Positions 23,055 through 36,059 of a stretch of 64,000 bases of DNA are shown in pieces. The position numbers and the translations under genes were made by a program. Numbering within the stretch: position 1 is the stretch's first letter; each line of letters starts with the position of its first letter. The notes below the pieces were generated by a model, which saw only the letters and a list, made by a program, of their open reading frames with translations, had not been told where the DNA came from and did no database searches. The stretch spans positions 74,303,338 to 74,367,337 of the forward strand of contig OU744720.1 of the NCBI GenBank assembly GCA_916613615.1, read 5' to 3'. The DNA is from Steromphala cineraria. Its lineage: Eukaryota > Mollusca > Gastropoda > Trochida > Trochidae.

Positions 23055-23487
23055 CTATAAACATGGGATGTATTATAACGTTTCGCATAAGGGTATCGAG
23101 TTACAAAGTGAACGTATCGTTTAACACGTTTTTCAATTACTTGCCTATTTTATTTGCTAAAGGTCGTGTTTTCTGAATGTAACTTTGATGATATCATCTG
23201 TTTGACTTTCAGAGATATTAAGGTGATAAATGTCTTCCGTTAAGTTTTTCTTTGTAATGGACGTTTATGGCGTGAGGTTGTTAACTAAACAATCAATAAA
23301 CGGAAACGTGTTTCTTAACATGCACTCTCATGCAAACATTTACGCGTTGGAAATTCCCATTCTGTGAGATTAACAATTACAATATTTAAATGACAATGTC
23401 AAGCAAGACCACTCCATGTTCATAAGATATCCCGATTGTACATCAATTCAAGTCAAAGTCCCACCTTAGCAATCAAAAGCTTGAAGC

Positions 23488-23852
23488 TTAAAGGGGCAGT
23501 AGCACGTTTTTTGATAATTTTATATTTTAAATATTTCACGTATAATTGTAGGTTAATGCTAAATGTATTATATTGACAGTGTCAAAAATCTCATTACACA
23601 GGCCAATCATCCATTGTCAGAGGACAAAGTATGATGATTCTCATAAAATCCATTGGCAGCCATTTTTGTGTGAACACCTTTAATTCATTTTGTGTAACAA
23701 AAAGGAATCGCATGGCTAAACTTTACGTTATATTTTTGAATTATTACTGCTTCATTTAGTTCAAACACATTGTATTTCAATTGGAACCATTTATTTTCAT
23801 TTTCCTGACATCACCTTATATTCCCCCTAAAAACGTGCTTCTGCCCCTTTAA
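23488..23852 (+). mobile_element. TTAA-flanked MITE, copy 1
   Basis: TTAA then AGGGGCAGTAGCACGTTTTT at the left faces AAAAACGTGCTTCTGCCCCT then TTAA at the right, one mismatch in 20. The 365-bp interior has no coding capacity. Flanking TTAA on both sides is the piggyBac-type target signature. The family is not proven because no autonomous partner is in the window. Confidence 0.8.
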
Positions 23853-26800
23853 ATGACTATCAAAGTTTTTAAGTAGTTTAAAGCACCGGGATATGAAATA
23901 TGCATGATTTAGTAAACTCGAAAACGTTTTGAAGTATGCTTTTAAAGCTGTTGTTTGCACCCTGGATCAGATGTCTAGGTGAACCTATAGTCCGGTCATA
24001 CACAGATCTTCACTTGATTATAACCAAATGGTTAGAATAAGACCAGCCTATGTTTTAATAGTAAATTCATACCGGCTGTCCGCCGCTGTCAGTAAAGTCC
24101 TAGAACCGAATCGATCATATTCAACCAGATGTAAGATTTCGTTAAACTTAAATTTCATTTAAATAGATGCATCATATGTTCAGATTTAATCTTTTAAACT
24201 TTTGAAAGACGGTAAATGGTAACAGAAATAACGCATCTAATTATAGATATTTAAGGGTTTCGACATAATTTCTTGATAAGAAATGAACAGTCATAAATAG
24301 TCAACCTTTTCCGGAAAATACCGACTGCAAGGAACTTATACAGGAAAGTTTAGTATATAAATATATGTACCAGAAGAGTAGTAAGTTTGGATACATTTCA
24401 CTCTTGTTAATACTGATGTAGTCAAGGGCTAAGTGAAGTTATTAATAATGACGTGATAAGAGAGTTTTTCTTTTTGTAAAACAATGCATAATTTGTTAAA
24501 TAGATCTCTCCTATCACTAAATAAATATTTACGTGATGACTAATGTATATATAGCAGTTTTAATTTCTGAAAATAAGCGATTCGATAAACGTGTTCTTTG
24601 ATATAGCTTTATTAGGTAAATTATTGATTTATGCATATGCCTTCTACTATTCGATGTAAGTAAATTTTGCAAAAGTCATTTAAACGACTGAAATAAGCAC
24701 AAACTTTGTCGCGTTTTAATTCACTACAACGCCCCGTTGAAGAACAACTTATACCAAGGGAACGATAAGCAACATAAATATACATGACCATTTTCCAGAA
24801 AGTAGATGAATCACTCTCAGAAATAACCTCAAGACGTCTGTTTCTAAGCACACTCCCAAAATCCAAGCCTCATTTGCGCATGCGTCGCACGTGTATTTAT
24901 CTCAAAGGTTGACCCCGTGACCTCGTCTGACCCCAGATTGTCATCTCCTCAAAGGTAACATTAGCTAGTCTCCCGTAAACTACAAATAACAAGAAGTGCT
25001 TATGTCCATCGACGCATCTTCAGTCTAGTTCAGTATTTGCTTTTTAATCTTCCTTGCCCCTGACCCGTAGCTGACCCCTGGTCTGAGTGGGGTGGTGTCC
25101 AGCACGTATATATGTACTGTATCCCTACTGACCCTATTGTAAGCCCAGGAGAAGATGAAAGACTGCCTCCTTGGTAAATAATAGCATGGTATGTTACCCC
25201 TTGGGGCTTAGGAGAAGCAGTCACTATGATGAATTATATGTTGTATTTTACCTGTACATTTGTTAAAGGTTTGGTTGATCCTAAGCTTTTTATTTGACAT
25301 AACCAGATAAATCGTTGACTTGATTGACGTATTGCAATTTATTTTGTAATTCTTTTAATATAAGTAAGTTTTGTTAAGAATTATTGTTTTTACATATTCT
25401 GACGATTTAGCTCTATATAGATAGATACTAATCTATCTACCTGATCTCATGTATATGATATTAGTGCAAATGCTACATAAACTTTTTGTGCACCATTGTT
25501 TATTCTTGATCACACTTACTGCAACCCTGCGAATTCTTGCACTTTTCCTAACCATCAACCAGAGGGCCTGAAACTATCGTCAGCCCTGAATGTTACAACA
25601 GCTCGCCAACTCGACCATCTTGCCCCTACGAACACATATATGAATATATATACTTGGAAAAGTGGTTAGGGGTATATGAACATTTGGAAATTATTGAATA
25701 ATGATATATTTCTTAATTCACAAACGGATGAAAAAATAACAATACCCATAACTTATTTTGTCCAATATGAATAACATATATTATTAAAATCACATGCCTT
25801 AAAACTATCCCTTTGCAAACATGTTTTGTACCACGAAAATGACACCATTCACTAATGTAATGAACGAAATGAATGCAGTTCGAGATGTAGTGGGAAGAAT
25901 CAGAGTGAGAATGAAAGTTTGAAATAGCCTTAATTGATTCTGACAGATTCCAGGACAATAGGAAATGATTAAGATATTTTTAGAGACCATTTCCAGATGA
26001 TGTTCTAATACATTAAGTATATCCAATGTGATACAGTCTCTTTGGTGAAACCATGTAATATTTGAAAAGTCACTAATCATATAACGTATTTCCATCCTTC
26101 TAAAAGTCCTATAAGTGATGGTTATTCCCACATACTAGCAAAGTCTCAGCTAATGGGTCGGTGGCACGTTTATTTTGGAAAGTTATCTGTCACAGAAAGT
26201 CTTCCTGTTGTGAAGATGGGCAGATGTTCCTGGCGCTGACATTCAGAAGGGAAGCCTTGAACCAAAACCTTATGACCTTTACTGTGACAATAGCATGGTT
26301 TCTATTTAGATAGGGACGAAAAGTTAATCTTCTTATTTCAGATACTGAATTAAAGAAGTGGATGGGGACAAATAGTAAATCTTCTTGTTTTAGATACTGA
26401 ATTAAATATATTAGGATTATTTTTTAGAAAAGATGTTTGTGAAGACGATATCATATAATCTCAATCAAGATCTATATTGAATCAAATAAAATAATATTTC
26501 CTGAAAAAGATGTTTGTCAAGAGGTTACCATTCAGTATTTCTCTAAATCAGGATTTAAGTTAATCAAAGGTACAAGTACCTTAAGGAATATATAGAATTT
26601 ATGTGTTTTTCTTTATCTAAGAAAAGGAAGAACTTTCAACCAACCATGTACTCTACGTATAGTACAAGTTCATTACAATGGCATTGCACAAGACCGAATG
26701 ATAGTGATTTCATTCATATTTCACGCTAGCATATTTTAGTCATTCATATTCCAGTGTTTCGGTTACTGTGCTGCCACTTAATTAACTTATTCTCAGATCA

Positions 26801-26909
26801 TGTCACTACATGTCATTTTGACATGATTACATCAGGAAAATGAAGGTTGTAACAGGTGGACAATTGTTAAATATTCTAAAAGTTTGCTATAAAAGAAAAC
26901 CAAGGCGTT
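23853..26909. other. Intergenic DNA, nothing recognised
   Basis: AT-rich. Short overlapping minus-strand frames at 25.7-26.1 kb show no family signature. A GC-richer block at 24.87-25.2 kb is also unassigned. Confidence 0.6.
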
Positions 26910-27273
26910 TTAAAGGAGCAGTAGCACGTTTTAGGGGGTATATAAGGTGATGTCAGGAAAATGAAAATTAAAGGTTCCAACTGAAAGACAATGTATTTAA
27001 ACTAAATGAAGCAGTAATAGATCAAATGTATAATATAAAGTTCTGCCATGCAATTCATCTTTCTTATATAAAATAAATTAAAGGTGTTCACGCAAAAATG
27101 GCCGCCAATGGACTTTATGTGAATCTTTATAATTTGTTCTCTGACTGTGGATGATTGGTTTGTGTCATAAGATTTTTGACACTATCAAAATAATACATTT
27201 AGCATTAACGTACAATTATCAATGAAAAGTTGAAAACATACAATTTAAAAAAAACGTGCTACTGCCACTTTAA
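26910..27273 (-). mobile_element. TTAA-flanked MITE, copy 2 (inverted)
   Basis: TTAA then AGGAGCAGTAGCACGTTTT at the left and AACGTGCTACTGCCACT then TTAA at the right. The interior is the reverse complement of the copy at 23.5-23.9 kb, for example GGTGATGTCAGGAAAATGAA here against its complement there. It is 364 bp and non-coding. Confidence 0.8.
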
Positions 27274-29950
27274 TGCATTACCAACTTATTTGTTATCATT
27301 TACGATAACCAAATATGCAAACTGTCCAAGAATCTATCCCGATATCTATTTTCATAAGTTGATAATCCACACAACTATTTTACCTGCTAGAAATAAGAAC
27401 TTGTGACTAACGACCACTTTTCTACTTAAGTAAAACACGATCTTCTTTCAACCACGTCTAATAACGGGATATCAATTTAGCATAATAGAAACTTATTATT
27501 AAGTTTTCAAACTTCATATTAAATGTAGATGTAAAATTTGACTTGAAACACCAAACCTTATCACTTGATTTAAATACAAAACACATCCTGTTTTTGCTAA
27601 CAAATATAAACGTTAGTGTGTATCTTGTTTGTGAAGAAACTCGTATGGGAGCGCCTACTGAAAAAGATAAAAAGAGATTAAGTCTAAACACTCACACAAT
27701 AGCCAATCAGACCCCTGTAAACAGTGAACAATGACGCTGGTCGGGAAACCAGTAGACTCCCTGAAGACAGCAGATGGTAGCAAACTCTACTCCCACTGAA
27801 TCAAAGTAAAAGTACTTTCACTTTTTATATTTCAGATAAAACCAACATAAAACCGATTTTGTGTTAAATGAACTTTTGTTCTGCTCAAGTAATGACTGCC
27901 ATAGTATTTGAACTAGTAATTGCATGTTGTGTTCGATACTATACATGTAGTTACTTAAGTTTATGAGCCATTTTAGGTGTTGGAGAAATGAATAAGACAA
28001 TGCGTTTTATGGATGATATACTTCTTTATTGTAGATGGTAGCGACGTTTAGATTCTTATACCGTACCTGTACCGAACTATATATACAATGAAGAAATTGA
28101 TGATCCTTAAAAACTCTATGTCTTCAACACTAGTTACGTTTCATCACGAAAACTGAGATTTAAATCAGACTGTTGATTGTTGTAAATAGGAATCTTTGTC
28201 ACATACAATATTTTTGTAGTTTCTTAACGTTTGTACATTGAAACTCAGAAAGATTGTTTGTTTGTAGCGTTAAAATCAGACTACATTCTTTCCAATCCAC
28301 GTTTTTCTTTTGTCTAATTGTTTTTCTAATAATTGCTTTACTCATGGAAATAATTTTGTGTATATGATAACTAAAAATCGAAAAAATAATGTCATAAGTG
28401 TGAATCGAATTGATATAAACGCATGTTCTCAGTCAATGAGACAAGTTGACAAAATCAGATAAAACATCATTATTGAAACCATTATATTAAACATAAAAAC
28501 AAAATTGGGTTGTGCTTCGAAGGAGCTCAAGTCTGCTTAACGGCCATGGAAAGCTCCGGTTTAAAATGTTTCGCAATTGACTTTTATTGCAACAAAGTTT
28601 CTGGAGTTCAAGTCAAGAAGTGCTCCATGTGTAACCCAGGTTAGGGAGAAGTAACCGAGAAATATCTTAAGGACAAGAATGACTAAGCATAATTTATATA
28701 CTGACAATGAGATTGAAACTATACATTAAAGGGGGTCTGCAACCTGAATTTTAACTTCCAGTGTTTTATTAACAGGGCCCCGAAAGAGTCGTAAATACTC
28801 GGTAGGGACGAAATCGTTTAGTTGCTAACCGCTTACAGCTGACAGCCAGTACGAAGTTTGTGTCATGTGACCCCCCTTACCTGTTTGGATGCTCTTGTTA
28901 ACAATGGTAAATGAGGTTACACGAGCCAGGTTGTTGATCCCCTTGAAAGAGAGCGAGGATACATTTAGTTCCAACTCATAATTACATGGTCGTTAAAACT
29001 TGCCTTTGGATATGTGTTTCTTATCACTGATGACACAAATTCAGTTTAATATTATTGATGTTCTATTTCCATGCGTCATCACTATATATTAGATTGAGTG
29101 TATTGTTAACTATCTCAGATGACAGTTCAGGTTTTTCTGTCAATTCCCTGGACAACTTTGATATCTATATATACTTTAACTCATCATCGAGGGAGATATC
29201 GATACTTTAATTGATATTCGAGTTGTTGTCTCCGTCATTTACACTCATTATTTGAATTCTAGAGACATGTATTTATGGTGTTATATTAGTGTGGAACCAC
29301 CAGATACATTCCAAACCAAAATAGGTAAGTACACAACCGTCGACAATGGTATAAAATTGAACACTTCAAACATTGATATTGTCTTAAAATGTATCACAAT
29401 TAACCGAATATTTTAATGAGAGGCTCTAATAAAATCATACTTTTAGTCTATTCAAAATTGAGATTGACTGTTAAAGGCCTCATTTTAATCATTATTCTCA
29501 GCTTATCAGTCATGTCAAGTACTCAATTTCAGTTTGTCATGTACAATCTAACATATCTAGTTATGGACCGATGGCCTACACTTCAGAAATAGAGAATTGA
29601 TTACTCAATTTCATTTTATTATATAAACCTTTTTTTTCAGATTTTCCAATCGGATAGGTCAAAAACCGTCACGTGACAGTCGACAGAAAATGATATTGAC
29701 TTGGACTACACTATAACTTGGTTATAAACCTAAGTCAGATTCTGCCTCTTGTTTTGTTGGGTTTTGTTCTATGAATAACCTCTTAAGAGGTTTTACATCC
29801 GAGAATAACCCCGTAAAAAGTGTTCCTACATGTATGAAAGGAAAACCTGAAAGGAGACTTACTCTAATTTGTCATACCTGCAAACGAATTCCTGTCACAA
29901 AACAAGTATTATCAAAAAACTATACAAAGTAAAATGTTCATAGTAGAGAT
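27274..29950. other. Intergenic DNA, nothing recognised
   Basis: AT-rich with a GC-richer patch at 28.73-28.96 kb beginning TTAAAGGGGGTCTGC, which resembles a MITE end without a visible partner. Confidence 0.5.
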
Positions 29951-29954
29951 TACT

Positions 29955-30003
29955 GGATTTGAACCTGGAACCCTTAGCTCACAGAACCGACTGCTTGATT
30001 TCT
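29955..30003 (-). mobile_element. tRNA-derived SINE fragment or tRNA relic
   Basis: The minus strand has AAGCAGTCGGTTCTGTGAGC, then TAAGGGTTCCAGGTTCAAATCC, with a perfect pol III B box GGTTCAAATCC (plus 29955-29965). No good A box lies at the right distance upstream, so a functional tRNA is unlikely. Confidence 0.4.
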
Positions 30004-30223
30004 TCTTTTTATAATCATGTTTCCTCTTCTTCGATAAAACGCCAAGGAGACATACTATTTATAAAGCAGGATTTGCGGATAGAGAATTATAAAGTGCAAA
30101 TTTAAAATTAGTTTTTATAATTATTTGTTTATTCCAGAAACCTTGTTATAGATCGGTGCGTCTTCCAAGGGTAGAAGAAACCTATTGACTTATAACAAAA
30201 CAAGATGTGTTTGTTAAACACTG

Positions 30224-30937
30224 ATGCCCCCGGATATTAGAAAATTGTTATTGTGCATTTTTGTGTCAATATGTACCTGAGCCATTTCTGAATCACAAGT
30301 TATCGTCAAGGTTAAAGTCTTCAAAAAATGCAGCGCCAAGGTCAAGGTCAGGAGGTCAAAAATCATAACCTCATCTGAAAGGTGATTGCATAGAGAAAGA
30401 CGGATGCACATGTGAAATATGAAAGGTCTATCTCAAGTTATGGCCAAGGTTAAAGTTTTCAAGAATAACTTGACGCGCCAAGGTCAAGGTCACGAGGTCA
30501 AAAATCATAACCTCATCTGAATGGTCTTATCATGCAACATGTAGATACACATGTGAAATATAAAAGGTCTTTCTCTATGCAATCACAAGTTATGGCCAAG
30601 GTTAAGGTTTTCAAGAAATGCTTACTGCGCAAAGGTCAAGGTCACGAGTTCAAAAATCATAACCTCATCTGAAAGTTCTTATCATGATTGATGCACATTT
30701 GAAATATCAACGGTCTTTCTCTATCCAATCACAAGTTATGGTCAAGGTTAAAGTTTTCAAGAAATGCTTTCTGTGCCAAGGTCAAGGTCACGAAATGCAC
30801 ATGTGAAATATCAAAGGTCAACCCCAAAGCAATCAAAAGTTAGGAGGAAGGTTAAAAACATTGTGACAAACAGACAGACAGACGGACAGGGCAAAAACAA
30901 TATACATGTTGCCCTGGAATCTCCGAATCGGGGGCAT
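30224..30937. mobile_element. Non-autonomous element: 9-bp G/C terminal repeats around AGGTCA-rich tandem core
   Basis: ATGCCCCCG at 30224-30232 and CGGGGGCAT at 30929-30937 are perfect inverted ends. Between them are about four copies of a unit of roughly 140-150 bp (AAGTTATGGCCAAGGTTAAA, CAAGGTCAAGGTCACGAGGT, AATCATAACCTCATCTGA), starting near 30290, 30430, 30580 and 30730. A (CAGA)n stretch lies at about 30869-30885. Each unit carries TCAAGGTCA and tandem AGGTCA. The layout resembles tandem-repeat-cored non-autonomous elements described from bivalves, but the assignment is inference. Confidence 0.65.
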
Positions 30938-31235
30938 AAAAAGATTTTAATTTTTGACGGTTTGAATTTGAGAAAACATTAATCTTAAGTTTTCTACTCT
31001 CAGAAAAAGATTTTATCCCTTCCTTCTTGTTATTCTGAGAGCAGAAAATGTCAGAGCAATGTTTCCTCCTTCTCATACTACCTTAAGTTCCCTTATTAAC
31101 ACTTTCATAAAGAAGTGAGTGGCTTGTTATTAAACGATCGCATCTAAGTACAAGTACTACCACTCAAGAGTTCCGTATTTCATCAATATTCCCTGAATTT
31201 TAAATTCAAACAAGAATTTGCCACTAACATGGCAC

Positions 31236-31846
31236 TGTCCCCCGCCGTTGAGATATTCCGAAATAAATGTCACAAAAAGCAAATGCATTTAATTTCCATT
31301 GACATGTAATGGTTCTGGAGATTAGGCTTTAACAAGAGTTTCAAAAGTGGCCAAAGTGCCGTGATGACCCTGACTGGTATCTGGGTAATCCAAGATTGTA
31401 GGCTGTGACCCAAGTTGAAAACATATGGTGCAATGGTTCATATGATATTAGGTGTTTCAAAAGGGGCCAAAGTGCCGTGATGGCCTTAAAATTAAGGTCA
31501 GGGTCACCAAAAGTGACTGGTGACTGATGTCTGCGTAATACCCAAATGTAGGCTGTGACCAAATTCGAAAACGTTAGGTGCAGCGGTTCATAAGATATCG
31601 CGTTAACAAGAGTTACAATATGGTCAAATTGCCATGGTGACCTTGAAAATAAGGTCAAAGTCACACAAAGTGACTGGTGTCTGCGTTATCCCCCAATGGA
31701 GGATGTGACCAAATTTCAAGACATTTGGTCCAGCAGTTAACCGCGTTAACAAGAATCCGGACGTACATTGTACATACGGACGTATACCAACGGACGCCGC
31801 TGAATACAATCATTATGTCCTCCGTTCCGCGTTGCGGCGGGGGACA
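31236..31846. mobile_element. Non-autonomous element: 12-bp terminal repeats around tandem core
   Basis: TGTCCCCCGCCG at 31236-31247 and CGGCGGGGGACA at 31835-31846 are perfect 12-bp inverted ends 611 bp apart. The core repeats units with AGGCTGTGACCAAATTCGAA, GGTGCAGCGGTTCATA, GTGATGGCCTT and AAGTGACTGG. It ends in a GGACG/CGTCC-rich stretch. Architecture matches the neighbour at 30.2-30.9 kb although the cores differ. Confidence 0.7.
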
Positions 31847-33180
31847 ATAAAATGATTGTGGTATCAGTAAACCACACAACAACTTACTGAATGATTATGA
31901 CCTCAGGCCAATGATGTCATACGCTGTAGTTTTAAAAATTGTGGAGAAACACCATGAATTTATTAAAAAGGAATTTACTTATCTGGTAATAATTAATAAT
32001 TTTAAATTATTTTTTCATCCAATTTGGGTAGTGGTTTCTAAGAAACGAAAAAATAATCATGCATGTTACTGTTATTAATCCGAAATGACATGTTACACAA
32101 CTTTATGTGCACGATTTGCGTGACAGTCATAAGGCAAACTCTCGATCGTATCTCGATTGTTTTTTATATTTCTATACCCTTATTATTTTATCATAAAGTA
32201 AAGTTAAAAGCACTTGCAATCCTGCCTCATTGACGTCAGTCATTAGGTTGTGACGTGATTGCGTCAATACAGACAACATCGTGCAGCGACCGTTTCCGCT
32301 AGACAATCACTATTTGAACTGCTTATGCATGTAGAAACCATTTTCTTCATTCTGAATTTAAGTATCTGAAAATCCGTTTTACAAATGTTTATTTCTAATG
32401 CATTAATGTACGCCTCTTTCTTTCCCTCAAATCAGTGAAACTGTATGACTTTCATGATAGTAACCTATAGGGAAGTTATCATATCATACAATGCTATATT
32501 ATGTATTCAATTTATAAAACTGTTTTTGAACAGAGATATATTTCAGTGATGATATTGGTACAATTTGATGAAAGTTCTTTTAAAATTTAGTTGTTTCTTT
32601 GATAGTTTGAGAATTCAATAGTTCCACCTGAACAAACACTCTGTCCAATCCGATGCGTCATGTGAACGCAATCCATTTGCTATGTTTTGCTCCCTCTTTA
32701 AGGACAGTAGAACGGAAATTATACCAAATAAAGTCTGTCGGTTTTTTAGCAATCTATTTTTTTAAAAAAAAAACTTTATGTATGTATAATTTCCTCTCAA
32801 CAAAATGTTCATCTATAATTGAATTTCTAACAAATACTGTAATACCTCCTGCATATCGACCTCTTTGCTTGTCAACTGACAGATTAATATCATCGATATC
32901 CCTACTATAGACCGAGAACTCTTAGGAATATGTTGATAAATCATATTGGTGAAACCATGTTTCTGTCAATCCTATTGTAACATACATTTTCACATAATCA
33001 ACGAAATCAGAATCCTCAAGTTCGTTCACAAGAGCTTCATTGTTTCAGAATCAAAAATAGAGATGAGCAATAACATTCTTTTTAGATTTAGCTGTGACAC
33101 CGTCCTATTCCCGTTGATGTTTGGCGTGAAAATTTTGTGCCGGTTTATGACTCGTCTGGTTAAACACGTATCCCTTAAAT
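31847..33180. other. Intergenic DNA, nothing recognised
   Basis: AT-rich spacer between two copies of the same repeat family. One TGACGTCA occurs at about 32234. Confidence 0.5.
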
Positions 33181-33490
33181 ATAGACTCTGACCAAATTTG
33201 AAGACATTAGGTGCAGAGCTTCATAAAATATAAGGTGTTTCAAAAAGGGCCAAAGTGCCGTGATGGCCTTGAAATTAAGGTAAAGGACATCAAAAGTGAC
33301 TGGTGACTGGTGTCTGGGTGATACCCAAATGTAGGCTGTGACCAAATTCGAAAACGTTAGGTGCAGCGGTTCATACGATATCGCGTTAACAAGAGTTACA
33401 AAAGTGGTCAAATTGCCATGGTGACCTTGAAAATCATACAAAGTGACTCGTGTGTGCGGTATCCCCCTATGGAGGCTGTGACCTAATTTC
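33181..33490. repeat. Partial copy of the 31.2-kb element core
   Basis: Shares TGTAGGCTGTGACCAAATTC, AACGTTAGGTGCAGCGGTTC and ATATCGCGTTAACAAGAGTT with 31.5-31.75 kb but lacks both terminal repeats. Its right edge runs straight into a LINE ORF1-like reading frame at 33491. Confidence 0.75.
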
Positions 33491-33735
33491 TTCCTTGTGG
33501 TAACCCCGAAGACCCTGTTCTCTCAATGATGCTAACTTCTGTCTCTGTCTCTTGGTCAGATCTGCGCTGAACTTGACCCCGTTCTCCTTGAACACGTCCA
33601 TCGCCCCTCTTACAAGGATCTGATCTTCAGTGTGGAAGAATCTCGTATTTACAGATCTTTCCTTGTCATTTGGCGCTTTCCAAGTCGATGATCTCTCTGA
33701 ATGTCTTTCGAACTTAGATTGATGATAGGCAATAG
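33491..33735 (-). pseudogene. LINE ORF1-like protein fragment
   Basis: An open minus frame without a start reads SKFERHSERSSTWKAPNDKE, RSVNTRFFHTEDQILVRGAM, DVFKENGVKFSADLTKRQRQ and KLASLREQGLRGYHKEE. The KFERHSER block followed by a helix-rich SADLTKRQR segment resembles the RNA-binding and C-terminal domains of L1-type ORF1 proteins. It is cut at the right by AT-rich DNA and at the left by the tandem-repeat element. The family assignment is inferred. Confidence 0.5.
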
Positions 33736-33850
33736 GTGTGTTTATCTGCTTTGTGGATCCTCGTCATTATAGTATGTGTACTATGAGCATACGGTGATAC
33801 AACACTTTTAATTTGTGATTTGGGCAATGAGGCTTCCGTTATGATAAAGT

Positions 33851-33868
33851 CCCCCCCCCCCCCCCCCC
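33851..33868. repeat. Poly-C run (18)
   Basis: An unbroken run of 18 C followed by GGGCCCC. Likely unstable in copying and a possible assembly or length error site. Confidence 0.95.
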
Positions 33869-33869
33869 G

Positions 33870-35600
33870 GGCCCCATTTTGCTTCTTCATTACACATTTA
33901 AAACCATATAAAATGTATGAATTGTGTAATGCAGTCAATAAGAATGGCTAAAAAACATGACTGTTAGATTAATGCAATGGTGATTGTATTTCTGTTTGTT
34001 AGCATTCTGTGAAGGTATACGTTCTTCCTAAAAAGACTTTTTAATTCAAGGTTCATATAACGCTACATGCGAACGTTTCACTCCTGGGTCGTTTTTATCA
34101 TTTACATTTTGAACAAACTGTTCATTTTCGATTTTTATGATTTGTGATAACATCGATTGACATCGGCCGTCTCAATTCAATCGAAGGCACAATGTATTCC
34201 CACGTAAACATATTCTGATTTGTAAATTTCTCAAGAGCAGTTCACGATGTTGAAAAAAGAATTAAAACATTTTCAATTAAAATTGAGTATTCTCTTTATA
34301 CGACTTAAACATTTCCATTCCAGAAATACTGACACACTTAATGATTCTGATTAGATGACCTACATTAAAGTAATGATCAGCTCATTTATTCACAGAATAT
34401 TTAATTGACTGAATGTCATTATCATCATTATCGATGAAAGTAACAAAGACAAACAATCCCTTTTCTCAGAATGGCAGGAAATACGTAGGCGGGCGATATA
34501 AGCATTTATTTAAGGATTCCTTATATGAACTTAGTTCTAAAATCAGTTCACCAAGAAATGAGTTTTCATGGTCAAATAGTCACGACTTGAGGATCAAAGC
34601 ATATACCTGGCTAAATCCATCGTTGTTACATTACGGTACCGGAATCCGATGCTTTGATATCATTGAAATATACTTAACAAAGTCTACGTCGAATCTTTAT
34701 ACTGCAAATGAATCACGGTTGATGCATAGATAGAAAATGGAACTGATAATTCAACGTACGTTCATAAACGTATTTCTTAACAACAATTTTAAGATACACA
34801 TTATTTAATTTTGTTCGTACATATACACTCCATCGTAGAAATGCGATACTTATCATCTTCAATTTAATTATCCCGCAATCATTAATGAAAATTAAAACAG
34901 TCAAAAGTATGCACAATTTCATTTATTCCTTCTGGTCAAAATAATAGCGTTGATCGGAAACTTGATTTAAAAGCTAGGTCAGTTGGTTAAACGCCCTTTT
35001 AAGAATGTATTACAAAACAACTTATAACAAGGAAAAATTTTAGCAGTAGAATGGCTTTCGATTAAGTGCTTTTTGGAAGAGGCCATTATTTGTTTTGAAC
35101 CTTATGAAAAGTACAATCTTAATGAAAAGCAAGAAGATTCAATACGATAGGTCGAACTTATCATAGGTTGCCACATTACTGAAACATTATAACATTCTTA
35201 TCTTTTACAACGGTTTGAAAATACTATTTACAGCTTTGAAATTGAAAATGATAACAATGTTGTAACGCATTTGCTTCTTTCGTTGTCATATTTGACGAAA
35301 TGTACGTGATGAAATCACAGAAGTGCCTATTTCAGATATAACTTCAAACAAAATTTAGTTGTAAGATAGAGTCAAATATATCAATTTCAAATTGAAGTAT
35401 GCTGTTTATCCATGTAACCTTGGTCACGTAAAGAAAACAAGCTATTTATTTCATTGAAATTTTCATTTCATATGCAAATACCTATACATGTACATGTACA
35501 TAAACATATTTTTATCATACAAGATAATTTTACTTGAATGGATATTCTTATATTCTACAAAAATCACAAAAATCAAAATAAAGAAAAGGTTTATCTCAAA
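33870..35600. other. Intergenic DNA, one unremarkable open frame
   Basis: A 106-codon plus frame at 34413-34733 has no recognisable domain or splice context. The rest is AT-rich. Confidence 0.5.
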
Positions 35601-35622
35601 TAAGGAAGGGTATCTTTCCTCA

Positions 35623-36055
35623 TTTCTGTATTGCAATATATTGCGATACAGAAAAGCGTATTGCAATACGTGGTATTGCAATATATTGGTATTTCTTTAA
35701 TTCTAAAATAGCCTGCTATCGTGTCTAAATAGGAGCGATAAAAACGACCATCCGCATTGCTCGGCTATGAGCCGGTTTGGAAAGAGATATTTTGCAATCA
35801 CTGTTTTGATCTGTATACATATTTGAGCTATTTTAACAACACAACTTCACACGTTGAAAAGAACTTTCCAGCTTCACACGTTGAAAAGAACTTTCCGTCA
35901 ATCATGTTTTATTTGGTTGTTTATTTGTTTTGCAATTTTAGAAAAACGTAACGTTATACATGTATTGGTTATTTTCAGAAGTGTGGACCGATTCGTATCA
36001 CGTTGTTCCTGTATTGCAATATACCGATATATCGATAATACCGCGCATCCTTAAT
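35623..36055. mobile_element. Palindrome-rich element, possibly a hAT-like MITE
   Basis: The left part holds an imperfect 26-bp palindrome (CTGTATTGCAATATATTGCG and onward), a perfect 14-bp CGTATTGCAATACG and another TATTGCAATATA. The right part repeats CTGTATTGCAATATACCGAT followed by ATATCGAT. Similar TTGCAA/ATCGAT-palindrome ends are known from small hAT-type elements. Inside, a 26-bp tandem duplication (CTTCACACGTTGAAAAGAAC) lies at 35845-35896. Exact ends and target duplication are unresolved. Confidence 0.4.
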
Positions 36056-36059
36056 ATCA

